Below, piece after piece: positions 47,656 through 56,095 of a stretch of DNA of 64,000 bases. Each line of letters begins with the position of its first letter. The first letter of the stretch is position 1. This stretch comes from Bacteroidales bacterium (GTDB lineage Bacteria; Bacteroidota; Bacteroidia; Bacteroidales; UBA1402). A program made the position numbers and the translations under genes. The notes under the pieces are model-generated. The model was not told the origin of the DNA. It made no database searches and saw nothing but the letters and a program-made list of their open reading frames with translations. The stretch is from assembly GCA_021373135.1 (NCBI GenBank), contig JAJFTH010000003.1, forward strand, positions 1,099,219 through 1,163,218. The letters are read 5' to 3'.

Positions 47656-49134
47656 TTAGAAATAATATCCCAAACCGAATTTGTTTTCAGTCACTCCGTG
47701 TTCCACATCGGGGTAGTAAGTGTAAACACTTTTTCGATAATAATAACTGCCTTCGATCTCAACCAGAAAATGTTTATTGATGATATAACTGAAGTTTAGC
47801 CTCGCTGTGCTAAGACTGGCATTACCTTTGTCTCCCTGAACACTCGTATGAATATCTTCCGGATTGTTCGGGTCATAGCCTATCCAGGAATAAATGCGAT
47901 AATCCTCTGAGTTCATGCTCAAGATGGCTTTACTGCCAAACTGTAACTCCATGTTCAATTTCGAACTGAAACCACTTCCCATATTGTAATCTCTATCTTC
48001 GACATTGTAATGGTCGGTCTGGCTGCCTCCAAGCAAAATAGCACTCAAATATGCCGAAGCTATGAATGTGATATGTTTGATAAGTCTATTTTTGAATAGT
48101 AGACCAGGCCCAACCGATGCCGCTTCCGATAGTTTGTAAGGACTCAATGTTACATGGTTGATGTCAGCTTTTGATTCATAATAATTGAAATGCTGAAAAA
48201 GACCCACTGCCAGTTGACGTCTCGGATTCTTAAGATTGATATCCTTGGAGTATAACATGCCTATTCCGTTTACTCTACCGATAAAAGGCTGTTTTGAAAA
48301 AAGATTTCCGCCCACCTTGAATATAAAATAGTCGTAAGGCTTTTCGTTCTCTTCATTATACGGGTCGCCGTAATTGAGACCCAAATCAAAACAAAGCATA
48401 TTGCTGACATCATGCTTGTCGCTGCTTTTGGCATTATCGGCAATGATACGGTGTCCGATGGCTGTATAAATGGATAGGGGGGTATCCTGTATCGAATTGC
48501 CTCTTGAGAGCTTGTGTCTCCATGCGTCGCCGTTTATGATGCGGTTCAGTCCCCTGGCTGGCGAAATGAGGGTTAATAATGCTTCCCGTTTGAAACGATC
48601 AAAGCCAAAAGTCCTGTCATCAATGATCCGGTCAGAAAGTCTATAAGTCATCTCACCCAGACTTGCACCACCGATGGTAGTTGCCAGAAAGTCATTGATG
48701 GCCGGGTGTTCATTTTCCATGAAAAATTCCCACATCAAACTTCCTCCGGCTGTGTATGGCACGGATTGCCAGAAATTCATCCCATTTGAGCGAGCGGCGT
48801 TAAAGTATAGTCCACCATGATACGGATGTGCAAAAAGGTTGGTGATAAACATATCATTGTCCCATACAAAGCCGGTCTTGAAATTACTTTTCATGGTGTT
48901 GAGGTTGATATGGGCATATTCGCCATTGGTTATGTAACGATCGAAAGCCCAGACGCTCATGTTGGTGGTAAAGATTAATCCGGCAGCATTTAGTTTGCTT
49001 TTAGGGATGTTCAATATGGAATCGGAATGTTCACCATTCAGAAAAAAATCTGAGCTGACGTCTATTTGGGCATTAACAGAAAATAATAGTATAAAGCCAA
49101 AGAGGAAAATTAAGATGCTTTTTTGAATATACAT
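47656..49134 (-). CDS. DUF3943 outer-membrane-type protein
   Basis: A 492-residue exported protein. A signal peptide (about residues 1-22) is followed by the DUF3943 region, marked by FAHPYHGGLYFNAARSNG and GGSLMWEFFMENEHPAIND. Alternating beta strands to the C-terminus suggest a barrel. The last residue is aromatic (GLGYYF), as in outer-membrane proteins. The ATG at 49134 starts at the signal peptide; a GTG further upstream adds an unlikely extension. It lies 125 bp after the TonB receptor gene. Function unknown. Confidence 0.78.
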   Translation of the reverse strand: MYIQKSILIFLFGFILLFSVNAQIDVSSDFFLNGEHSDSILNIPKSKLNAAGLIFTTNMSVWAFDRYITNGEYAHINLNTMKSNFKTGFVWDNDMFITNLFAHPYHGGLYFNAARSNGMNFWQSVPYTAGGSLMWEFFMENEHPAINDFLATTIGGASLGEMTYRLSDRIIDDRTFGFDRFKREALLTLISPARGLNRIINGDAWRHKLSRGNSIQDTPLSIYTAIGHRIIADNAKSSDKHDVSNMLCFDLGLNYGDPYNEENEKPYDYFIFKVGGNLFSKQPFIGRVNGIGMLYSKDINLKNPRRQLAVGLFQHFNYYESKADINHVTLSPYKLSEAASVGPGLLFKNRLIKHITFIASAYLSAILLGGSQTDHYNVEDRDYNMGSGFSSKLNMELQFGSKAILSMNSEDYRIYSWIGYDPNNPEDIHTSVQGDKGNASLSTARLNFSYIINKHFLVEIEGSYYYRKSVYTYYPDVEHGVTENKFGLGYYF

Positions 49135-49259
49135 ATATCCTGGGAAATGATTGATAAAGAGGACTAAATATTTGTTGGTTGACTGATACACATATAGAAA
49201 AGTGATAGGAATGTTGCAAAAACAGATAAAAATTCGGATTTTTTTTTGTAAACCGGAGT

Positions 49260-51647
49260 TTAGAAAGAGGGCAGTTTTATGATATTGTCCTGAATCTGTT
49301 GTTCAACATTATGTTTTTGCTTATCTATACTTTTCCCGACCTTAAAATTATATTGATAGGTCAACATAAATCCGGATGTTTGTTTAATGGAATAACTTTG
49401 TCTTTGATGAATGAGATTATTCCTGATTGTTGTGACGTTGTCGGAAAATTCATCAGCAAAGGGGTTTAATGCAAAAAAATAGAGAGAACTGTTGTTCTTA
49501 AATTGTTTGATGATGCCTGCCATATAAAAAGGAGAGGTCTTAATCTCCGTTTGACCGTTCAATACTGGCCCACTTAAATTTAACATCATCATAAACTGCA
49601 GGTTTAGGGGCAACGTGCACACAGCATACGAATTCCATCTCCAACTCTGTTGGTTTGTCGGTTCAATCTGGTTGAGGTATCTGTCTATATGATTGAACGA
49701 ATACCTGAAATTAGAGTTGAACAAAAGCTTATCTATCTGAGAATTCAGGGATAAAGCACCTCCACCTTCATAACCATTGGAAATGTTTGTCGGAACACTT
49801 TCGAAAACTCTCGTCATGCTGTTCTGGCTTACTATTCTTTGAATAAGGTTGGTTTTATATTCGTAAAACAACTGAGGAGACAGATTGACTGTCACTTTTT
49901 TTCTGGTAAATTTCAAGTTGTAGGTCAACTGGAAATTATCTCTGTAAGCCGGCTTAAGGTCTATATTTCCATGACTGACCGTTTGACTGTCTACAACACT
50001 TACAAACGGGTTAAGTTGACTGCTGTTAGGCCTGATCACCCTTCTGGAATATGCCAGCTTGATGCTATTGTCGCCGTTGATCTTATACAAACCGTTCATA
50101 TACGGAAGCGGCGAACTGTAATGGTGAGGGGCCGAAGAATTGATGATGACACGTGAGGTCTCAAATCTTGATCCAATTTTAAAGCTACCTTTTTTGAAGG
50201 TCTTTGATAACTCGGCATAAGCGCCGATCCGTAAATCGGAATAATCCATATCCGGGGCATCAAGCAATGAACTGACATTGTCTGTCCGGTATTCATTATA
50301 ATTGGCACTTATCCCCGCATTAAAGGAATATACGCTATCGAAAGGCAAGGTATAGTTTGACTGACCGGATATTGTCTGAATTTTGCTATCGGTAAATTCT
50401 TTTTGCCAGACACCGTTGTAAAGTATGGTTGTGTCTATGGGATCATAACCTGTGTTCTGGAAATTCGTGGTCGAATGATTGTTTAGGTTATTGTAATAAT
50501 TTAGTTCTGCTTCAAACCCGTGTTGGGTTTTATTATCGAACTTGTGCTTATAAAACAAGGATGAATTAAGTCCGCCATTTTTGATTTTTGTATCGCTGAC
50601 TGTTCTGTATATACTGTTTATATCATCTGAAGAACTGTAATTCCAGGCGTCATTATTGTATTTATTTGTGTATTCGTTATAAGAAACGTTCAGGTTTATA
50701 TTGTTAAACTCGTCGGGATCATAAATTAAACCCAAATTGACATTGCCCATACCAAGTTTGTTCGTCTGAGAACTCTGCTGCTGGAGTTCGTTGGTGCCGG
50801 CAATACGACTCATATCAGAATTCAGGTCGATATTTTGACCTACTGCGTATGCCGCAATATAATATGAGACCTTATCCAGACCATAATCGAGACTTGTATT
50901 CACCGTTCCCAAATAGGAATCCGAACTGATTGGAATGGCCGAAACGGCTGCCATCCCTTTGAGACCAAAACGCATGGCAGGATTGGTTATGATGTTAATG
51001 ACAGCATCAACATCGGCATCATATTTTCCCGAAGGGCTGGTTATTATCTCCATCTTGCTGATTTGCGAAGGATGCAGTCTTTTCAGATATCCCTTGTCGC
51101 GGGTTACACCGTCAACTTCAATCTTAATGTTTGATTTCCCATTGACTGTGATTTCCTCATTTAAGTAATCAACCTGCACCGAAGGTACTTTACGAAGCAC
51201 ATCGAGGCCGTCGGTCGATGTCTTTTTGAAGCCATCCGGTATTCCATAGATGGTTCGATCACCCAATTCGGTGACACTTACTTTCGATCCATTCACAATA
51301 ATGTCTTTTAAATGGAAGGTTTTAGGCTCAATGGTGATGGCTCCCACATTATTGATCATGCTTTTCTTTTTGGGTACGACCGATAACGACATGGTTTTGT
51401 GAATCATGCTTTTTACCCTTAAACAATAGGTATGAATGGTGTCAGCCACATAAAAGATAAAGAGTCCTTCTGAGTTGGTTTTTGTCGTTTCAACAGTGAT
51501 GCTATCCGGTAACTGCAGCAATTCAACATGAGCCCCTTCTACCGGTTTTGTCGTTTCCTTGTCAGTGAGACTTCCTGTTATTATTTGTCTTGCATTTGCG
51601 TTCACCGCAACGAAACACAACAGCACGATCAGAAATTTATGGCTCAT
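49260..51647 (-). CDS. TonB-dependent outer-membrane receptor (OMP_b-brl_3 type)
   Basis: A 795-residue receptor with a signal peptide, a carboxypeptidase-regulatory-like domain (about residues 22-105), a plug with GLDVLRKVPSVQVDYLNEE and IKIEVDGVTRDKGY, and a large C-terminal barrel. It shares the domain plan of the receptor at 34209-36635, but the plug wording differs, so they are paralogues rather than recent copies. It lies 28 bp after the DUF6263 gene and is probably co-transcribed with it. No SusD-like partner is present. Ligand unknown. Confidence 0.85.
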   Translation of the reverse strand: MSHKFLIVLLCFVAVNANARQIITGSLTDKETTKPVEGAHVELLQLPDSITVETTKTNSEGLFIFYVADTIHTYCLRVKSMIHKTMSLSVVPKKKSMINNVGAITIEPKTFHLKDIIVNGSKVSVTELGDRTIYGIPDGFKKTSTDGLDVLRKVPSVQVDYLNEEITVNGKSNIKIEVDGVTRDKGYLKRLHPSQISKMEIITSPSGKYDADVDAVINIITNPAMRFGLKGMAAVSAIPISSDSYLGTVNTSLDYGLDKVSYYIAAYAVGQNIDLNSDMSRIAGTNELQQQSSQTNKLGMGNVNLGLIYDPDEFNNINLNVSYNEYTNKYNNDAWNYSSSDDINSIYRTVSDTKIKNGGLNSSLFYKHKFDNKTQHGFEAELNYYNNLNNHSTTNFQNTGYDPIDTTILYNGVWQKEFTDSKIQTISGQSNYTLPFDSVYSFNAGISANYNEYRTDNVSSLLDAPDMDYSDLRIGAYAELSKTFKKGSFKIGSRFETSRVIINSSAPHHYSSPLPYMNGLYKINGDNSIKLAYSRRVIRPNSSQLNPFVSVVDSQTVSHGNIDLKPAYRDNFQLTYNLKFTRKKVTVNLSPQLFYEYKTNLIQRIVSQNSMTRVFESVPTNISNGYEGGGALSLNSQIDKLLFNSNFRYSFNHIDRYLNQIEPTNQQSWRWNSYAVCTLPLNLQFMMMLNLSGPVLNGQTEIKTSPFYMAGIIKQFKNNSSLYFFALNPFADEFSDNVTTIRNNLIHQRQSYSIKQTSGFMLTYQYNFKVGKSIDKQKHNVEQQIQDNIIKLPSF

Positions 51648-51675
51648 TTTGTTGATTATTGACTTGAGTCGGTTT

Positions 51676-52578
51676 TTATTTGGTCATGGTTATTTCCGAT
51701 TGGGAATCCATTGCAATCTTCACCTCACTGTTATTGTTCTTCACCTTTATTCCCCCTTCATAATGGCCTTTTGACGTATTTTTTAAAATAAGTCCGGTTG
51801 ATACATCCATTTTACTATCAAAAGTCGAAGACCCTTTTATCTCCTGTAAAGTTTGAGCGGAAGGATCATTCGAAGGCATGGATTCCATGTCGGACTGGCC
51901 GGATATTGTTGCCATATTGTTTTCAATTCCTTTTAGAGCGTACGAATTAAGTACGACCATAGATAAATTGTTTGCAACATTGAAATAGGATGTTTCCCAG
52001 GTATCGCCAATTTTAACAGCTTTATCAGGCAGATAAGCAAAAAATGGTTCTATCATGCTTTTAACAGTTGATTCCTTTAATAGTGCATCAGCCACCTTTC
52101 TTGCCATATCTTTTTTGGTATCGGGAATCGAATCAAAGACAAACATGACGCTGTCTTTGAATTTCCCGAAATTTATAAAATCAATAAATTTTCCGGCTGT
52201 CGAAATTTTTGCAATGATCTTATACGTGCTCATTTTGTTCATGATTTTTTCTGTGGGATCATTGCTTCCAGACTTAGCGGAATTTGTTTCCTTGTTAAAC
52301 ATTGGCGAACTGATTTTTGATTCGATCGTGTCGAATTTAAATTCAATATCCATGATATCATTCTCCTGTTGAAGGACTTTGTAACTAACGACGTTGTTGG
52401 AATAAATATCCAAAGTATATGATTGTCCGTTGACTGTTTGTTGTAAGGACTGTTTGCTGATATTCTTAATCGTGTACACTTTGCCTTTCTCAAGGTTAAA
52501 CTTCAGTTCAACAGGCGTTTGTGCCATCATTGAAATACCCGAAAAGGCCATAAAGACTGACAATATAAATGTTTTCAT
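51676..52578 (-). CDS. DUF6263 family exported protein
   Basis: A 300-residue protein with a signal peptide (about residues 1-19). It opens with VELKFNLEKGKVYTIKN, the start typical of DUF6263, and has a mainly beta, lipocalin-like layout with no catalytic motif. It probably sits in the periplasm or at the outer membrane. It precedes the TonB receptor gene by 28 bp, so the two may work together. Function unknown. Confidence 0.75.
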   Translation of the reverse strand: MKTFILSVFMAFSGISMMAQTPVELKFNLEKGKVYTIKNISKQSLQQTVNGQSYTLDIYSNNVVSYKVLQQENDIMDIEFKFDTIESKISSPMFNKETNSAKSGSNDPTEKIMNKMSTYKIIAKISTAGKFIDFINFGKFKDSVMFVFDSIPDTKKDMARKVADALLKESTVKSMIEPFFAYLPDKAVKIGDTWETSYFNVANNLSMVVLNSYALKGIENNMATISGQSDMESMPSNDPSAQTLQEIKGSSTFDSKMDVSTGLILKNTSKGHYEGGIKVKNNNSEVKIAMDSQSEITMTK

Positions 52579-52694
52579 TTTGTGAACAGTTTAATAAATG
52601 AATCTAAGGTACCTTTAGAATTTGAGTGGCAAAAGTAATCAGAATATTTTAATATTTATTTATTGTTGAGTATTTGTTGTACAGTTGTCTTGAC

Positions 52695-53369
52695 TTATTT
52701 TCCAAGAGCATATTCAACCGCCTTATTCAGCCAAGTGTTGAATGAAACGGTTTCGTGAAAATCAGAGAGAACCTTTTCAAGGAGGTCATTGCTTAACAAG
52801 AAGTCATTGTCAAAAGTTTTGTACAGACTTGGATTTTTTAATTTGAGGTATTCTGCATATTTGAAATCAGTGGGATAACCTCTCGGCACTTTCTTCAAAG
52901 CCTGGTCGTCTTCCAGTACAAAACTTTTGGCTTCACAGACAGCCTTTTCAAAAGTCTCTCCATTCAGGCAGATTTCTTCCCGGACGCTTTTCAATACATT
53001 CGGTTGTGGCATATAAAGTCCGGAAGACAATAAATTTCCACCGATAAAGCCGGCTCCTTTTGGTTCAATATGAAAGTAATATCCGGCATACCCGGATTTC
53101 TTACCGTAGGGACAAATATATGCTCCGAAATGTGTTTTGTAGGGCATTTTGTTGGTAGAAAACCGGATGTCGCGATAAAAGCGGTAGGTGCAATCTTTGA
53201 CGGTGATGCCCTTTATGGATGGATCGAAACTGGCAATTCCGACAATCAGTTTTTCGATAAAAGAGTTGAAAGTTTTATTGGCAGCAACATATTCGGACTT
53301 GTGGGCGTCAAACCAGGATTTGTTGTTGTTATCGCTGATTTGGTTTAGGAAGGAGAGGATTGTTTTCAT
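52695..53369 (-). CDS. DUF2461 domain protein
   Basis: A 224-residue soluble protein of the TIGR02453/DUF2461 family. Family landmarks are WFDAHKSEYVAANKTFNSFI near the N-terminus, YRFYRDIRFSTNKMPYKTHFG in the middle and GYYFHIEPKGAGFIGGN. The function is not known. It stands alone, with about 100 bp on each side. Confidence 0.85.
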   Translation of the reverse strand: MKTILSFLNQISDNNNKSWFDAHKSEYVAANKTFNSFIEKLIVGIASFDPSIKGITVKDCTYRFYRDIRFSTNKMPYKTHFGAYICPYGKKSGYAGYYFHIEPKGAGFIGGNLLSSGLYMPQPNVLKSVREEICLNGETFEKAVCEAKSFVLEDDQALKKVPRGYPTDFKYAEYLKLKNPSLYKTFDNDFLLSNDLLEKVLSDFHETVSFNTWLNKAVEYALGK

Positions 53370-53475
53370 AACAAGATGGGTTCAATTTGAGTGGTGTAAA
53401 TATACATATTTTCGTTGTCTGTAAAAGAGACAATCCAGCGTTTCACTTCTTGCGTATTTAAGAATGGTGCAGTGA

Positions 53476-54405
53476 CTATTTAAACCCTTGTATCGTTTCA
53501 TACACCCTCTTTTTGATTTCTTCTGCTGTCGGGTTTAACTCTTCTCCTGTGAAGCTCCCATTTTTGATATCGATCCTTTCAAATACCATCAAATACAAAT
53601 TGAAAATGATCTCAAGGCTCAGTTGATAACGTGGTTCCAGGCATGGCTTAATTCTCAGGATCATATCATACGTTTTTTGCCGATAATCATCGGCTATCGA
53701 GTAGTATTCCCGAATCAGGTTGCGGAAACCTTCTTCCATTTTTCCGCCATGAGCCATGTCGTTCAGCATTTTCCTGTTCAGCCCGTTTTTCACGAGGATG
53801 TCATCTGCAAAATAATTCAGATGGTTGTATTGGTCCTTCTGAAAATCCCGAATGATATGGACTACATAACTGAAGATTGCGCAAGAAGTAGCAGCCTCCT
53901 TGACATCAAAGGCCGGTGTCGTATATTGTCCGTTTGTTTTTTTGATGCCGCATAAATGGACAAAAATGGATGCAGGGGCGATGGAAGCACCTTGGGCATA
54001 ATCCAAAAAGGACTGAATGGTGGGGAAGCCGTCGTGATTGATGTCGTAAATCATTGACTTGGCAAAGGCTTCCATTGGCCATGACGGAATTAAGAACTTG
54101 TTGAAAGTTTCCACGATGTCAGCAGTAACGGGACTGTTGTTCGATTGATGGAGGATGGTGCCGATCCAGCTTTCAACATCGGTGATGAGCTGTTTCTTTT
54201 CATTTTCAGCAATGACAATATGTTCTGTTTTGTAGTTGTCCACCAAATCGTCAATGGCACGCATCAGTCTGTAACAGGTCTTGGCAGCATCATATCTTTC
54301 TTCATCCCAAAAATGGGCGGCTATCAGGATATTGGGGTGGTCCTTGATTTTATCAAAATCAAGGATATTGAAAATCTCCAGGTAGAGGTTCGTTTGTGAG
54401 TCCAT
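53476..54405 (-). CDS. crtB: phytoene/squalene synthase family protein
   Basis: A 309-residue prenyl transferase joining two GGPP (or FPP) molecules head to head. The two aspartate-rich motifs are present: DDLVDN near residue 52 and DFQKDQYNHLNYF near residue 195. It starts 11 bp after the phytoene desaturase gene, so phytoene synthesis is the likely role, although squalene-type synthesis is not excluded by sequence. No GGPP synthase gene lies nearby. Confidence 0.88.
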   Translation of the reverse strand: MDSQTNLYLEIFNILDFDKIKDHPNILIAAHFWDEERYDAAKTCYRLMRAIDDLVDNYKTEHIVIAENEKKQLITDVESWIGTILHQSNNSPVTADIVETFNKFLIPSWPMEAFAKSMIYDINHDGFPTIQSFLDYAQGASIAPASIFVHLCGIKKTNGQYTTPAFDVKEAATSCAIFSYVVHIIRDFQKDQYNHLNYFADDILVKNGLNRKMLNDMAHGGKMEEGFRNLIREYYSIADDYRQKTYDMILRIKPCLEPRYQLSLEIIFNLYLMVFERIDIKNGSFTGEELNPTAEEIKKRVYETIQGFK

Positions 54406-54416
54406 TCAGGTATCGG

Positions 54417-55901
54417 TTATATTTCTTTTAAAATTCGTTCAGTAGTTAGCTTGGAAGACAGCAGAACCAAAGGAACCGCGTTGCCCGGATGGGTGCTTCC
54501 GCCGACAAAGTAGAGGCTCTTGTAACGGCTGTGCCGGTTGTGGGGGCGAAAATATCCCATTTGAAAGATATTGTGGTTGACGCTTCCGAAAACAGATCCC
54601 CTGGTGATGTTTAGAGCTGTTTCCCAGGTCTTTGGCATAAAACAAATTTCAAACTTGATATGCTCTTCGAGGTCTTCTAAGCCCTGTTTCTTCAACCTTT
54701 CGATGACCGAAGCCTTGGCTACTTCTTTCAGATGGTCCCAGTCTTGTCCTTTTCTTGGATTGAGATGCCCGACTGGAACGATGATGGAGATTGAATCCTG
54801 ATTTTCAGGTGCGGCGGTCGGATCGGAACCGACCGGGGCATGAACATAGAAACAAGGTTCGTCGGACATGGCATTCTCGTTGAATATCCGATTCAGACTT
54901 TCACGATATTTTTTAGAGACAAAGACACAGTGATCTGCCAGCTGGGGATACACTTTATCAAGCCCCCAATGAAAGATGATGGCTGAACACGAATAGTTCA
55001 AATGTTCTATTCTTGCCGATTTTCTTTTGTCCGGCAGCAGTTCGCGGTAAACATAGGGTAAGTCTGCATTTGCAACAATAACATCGGCTTGTATTTCATC
55101 TCCGTTTTCGAGCATGATGCTCTTTGCCTGATTGTCCTCTACTGTAATTTTGACAACGGGTTCATTATAAAAAAAGTCCACACCAAGGTTCTTGGCGGTA
55201 GTTACCAATTTTTCGACGATACTGTACATGCCACCGATCGGGACATAAGAACCTTCCGTCAATTCCGCAGCAGGTAACATGGAGAAAAGGGCAGGGGCTT
55301 TGTATGGGTTCTGTCCGACATAGATATTCTGGAAAGTAAAAGCCATTTTCAGACGGGAATCCTTAAAAAAATGTCCGACATAAGTCATGTGTCTGACATG
55401 TGTTTTCAATTTGAATAAAAGCCCGGCGTTTTTCAGGTTGACAAATTCGAACAGGGAATAAAAATTACGTTCCAGCATCTTGCTCATCCCAAGCTGAAAC
55501 AGGGTATATCCTTTTGAAATATACGATTCGAATTTATCGTAACTGCCGGGCTCAATCTTTTCAAGTTGCGATTGCATGTTGACCTTATCAGTCGTGAAGT
55601 TGAAAATTTCCCCGTCAGGAAAGTATATTTTATAAATGATGGGCAAAGGTTTTACCGTCAGACTGTTTTCGATGGTCAGACCAAGATCTTCAAAAACTTT
55701 CCGATAAATGGATGGCATCAAAAAAATGGTGGCCCCAAGGTCGAACCGATGTCCGTCGCGCACAATTTGCCCGCAACGTCCCCCGGGAGTCGGATTTTTT
55801 TCGTACACTTTGACATCATATCCATTTTTTGCCAGTTGAATGGCCGTAGCAATGCCTCCAACTCCCGCGCCGATAATGACGGCTGATTTTTTCTCAGTCA
55901 T
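54417..55901 (-). CDS. crtI: phytoene desaturase family protein
   Basis: A 494-residue FAD-dependent desaturase or isomerase of the CrtI family. The dinucleotide site is IIGAGVGGIATAIQLAKNG, with the family PGGRCG a few residues on. The C-terminal block is VGGSTHPGNAVPLVLLSS. It is followed 11 bp later by crtB, so the pair makes a coloured polyene such as lycopene or a shorter desaturation product. No cyclase, ketolase or hydroxylase gene is in the window. Confidence 0.9.
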   Translation of the reverse strand: MTEKKSAVIIGAGVGGIATAIQLAKNGYDVKVYEKNPTPGGRCGQIVRDGHRFDLGATIFLMPSIYRKVFEDLGLTIENSLTVKPLPIIYKIYFPDGEIFNFTTDKVNMQSQLEKIEPGSYDKFESYISKGYTLFQLGMSKMLERNFYSLFEFVNLKNAGLLFKLKTHVRHMTYVGHFFKDSRLKMAFTFQNIYVGQNPYKAPALFSMLPAAELTEGSYVPIGGMYSIVEKLVTTAKNLGVDFFYNEPVVKITVEDNQAKSIMLENGDEIQADVIVANADLPYVYRELLPDKRKSARIEHLNYSCSAIIFHWGLDKVYPQLADHCVFVSKKYRESLNRIFNENAMSDEPCFYVHAPVGSDPTAAPENQDSISIIVPVGHLNPRKGQDWDHLKEVAKASVIERLKKQGLEDLEEHIKFEICFMPKTWETALNITRGSVFGSVNHNIFQMGYFRPHNRHSRYKSLYFVGGSTHPGNAVPLVLLSSKLTTERILKEI

Positions 55902-56035
55902 TTTTTCTCAATTTATGGAGGATAAATGTAATGCATTTGCTGTGAATTTAATATAAATATATGTTAATTTTAACGGATGTATGAGGGTGCGCTTTGCAAC
56001 TGACACCTTTCAAAGACCTTTCGAACCATCAAATG

Positions 56036-56067
56036 TTTGATATTTGATGTAAAAGTAGATATCTTTA
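56036..56067 (+). promoter_or_regulatory. possible promoter of the C10 protease gene
   Basis: TTTG at 56036-56039 and TATCTTTA at 56060-56067 have 20 bp between them. The -7 box misses the final G of the consensus. The ATG follows 28 bp later. Confidence 0.35.
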
Positions 56068-56095
56068 TCTCGTTAATTTTTTTAAATAGAATACC

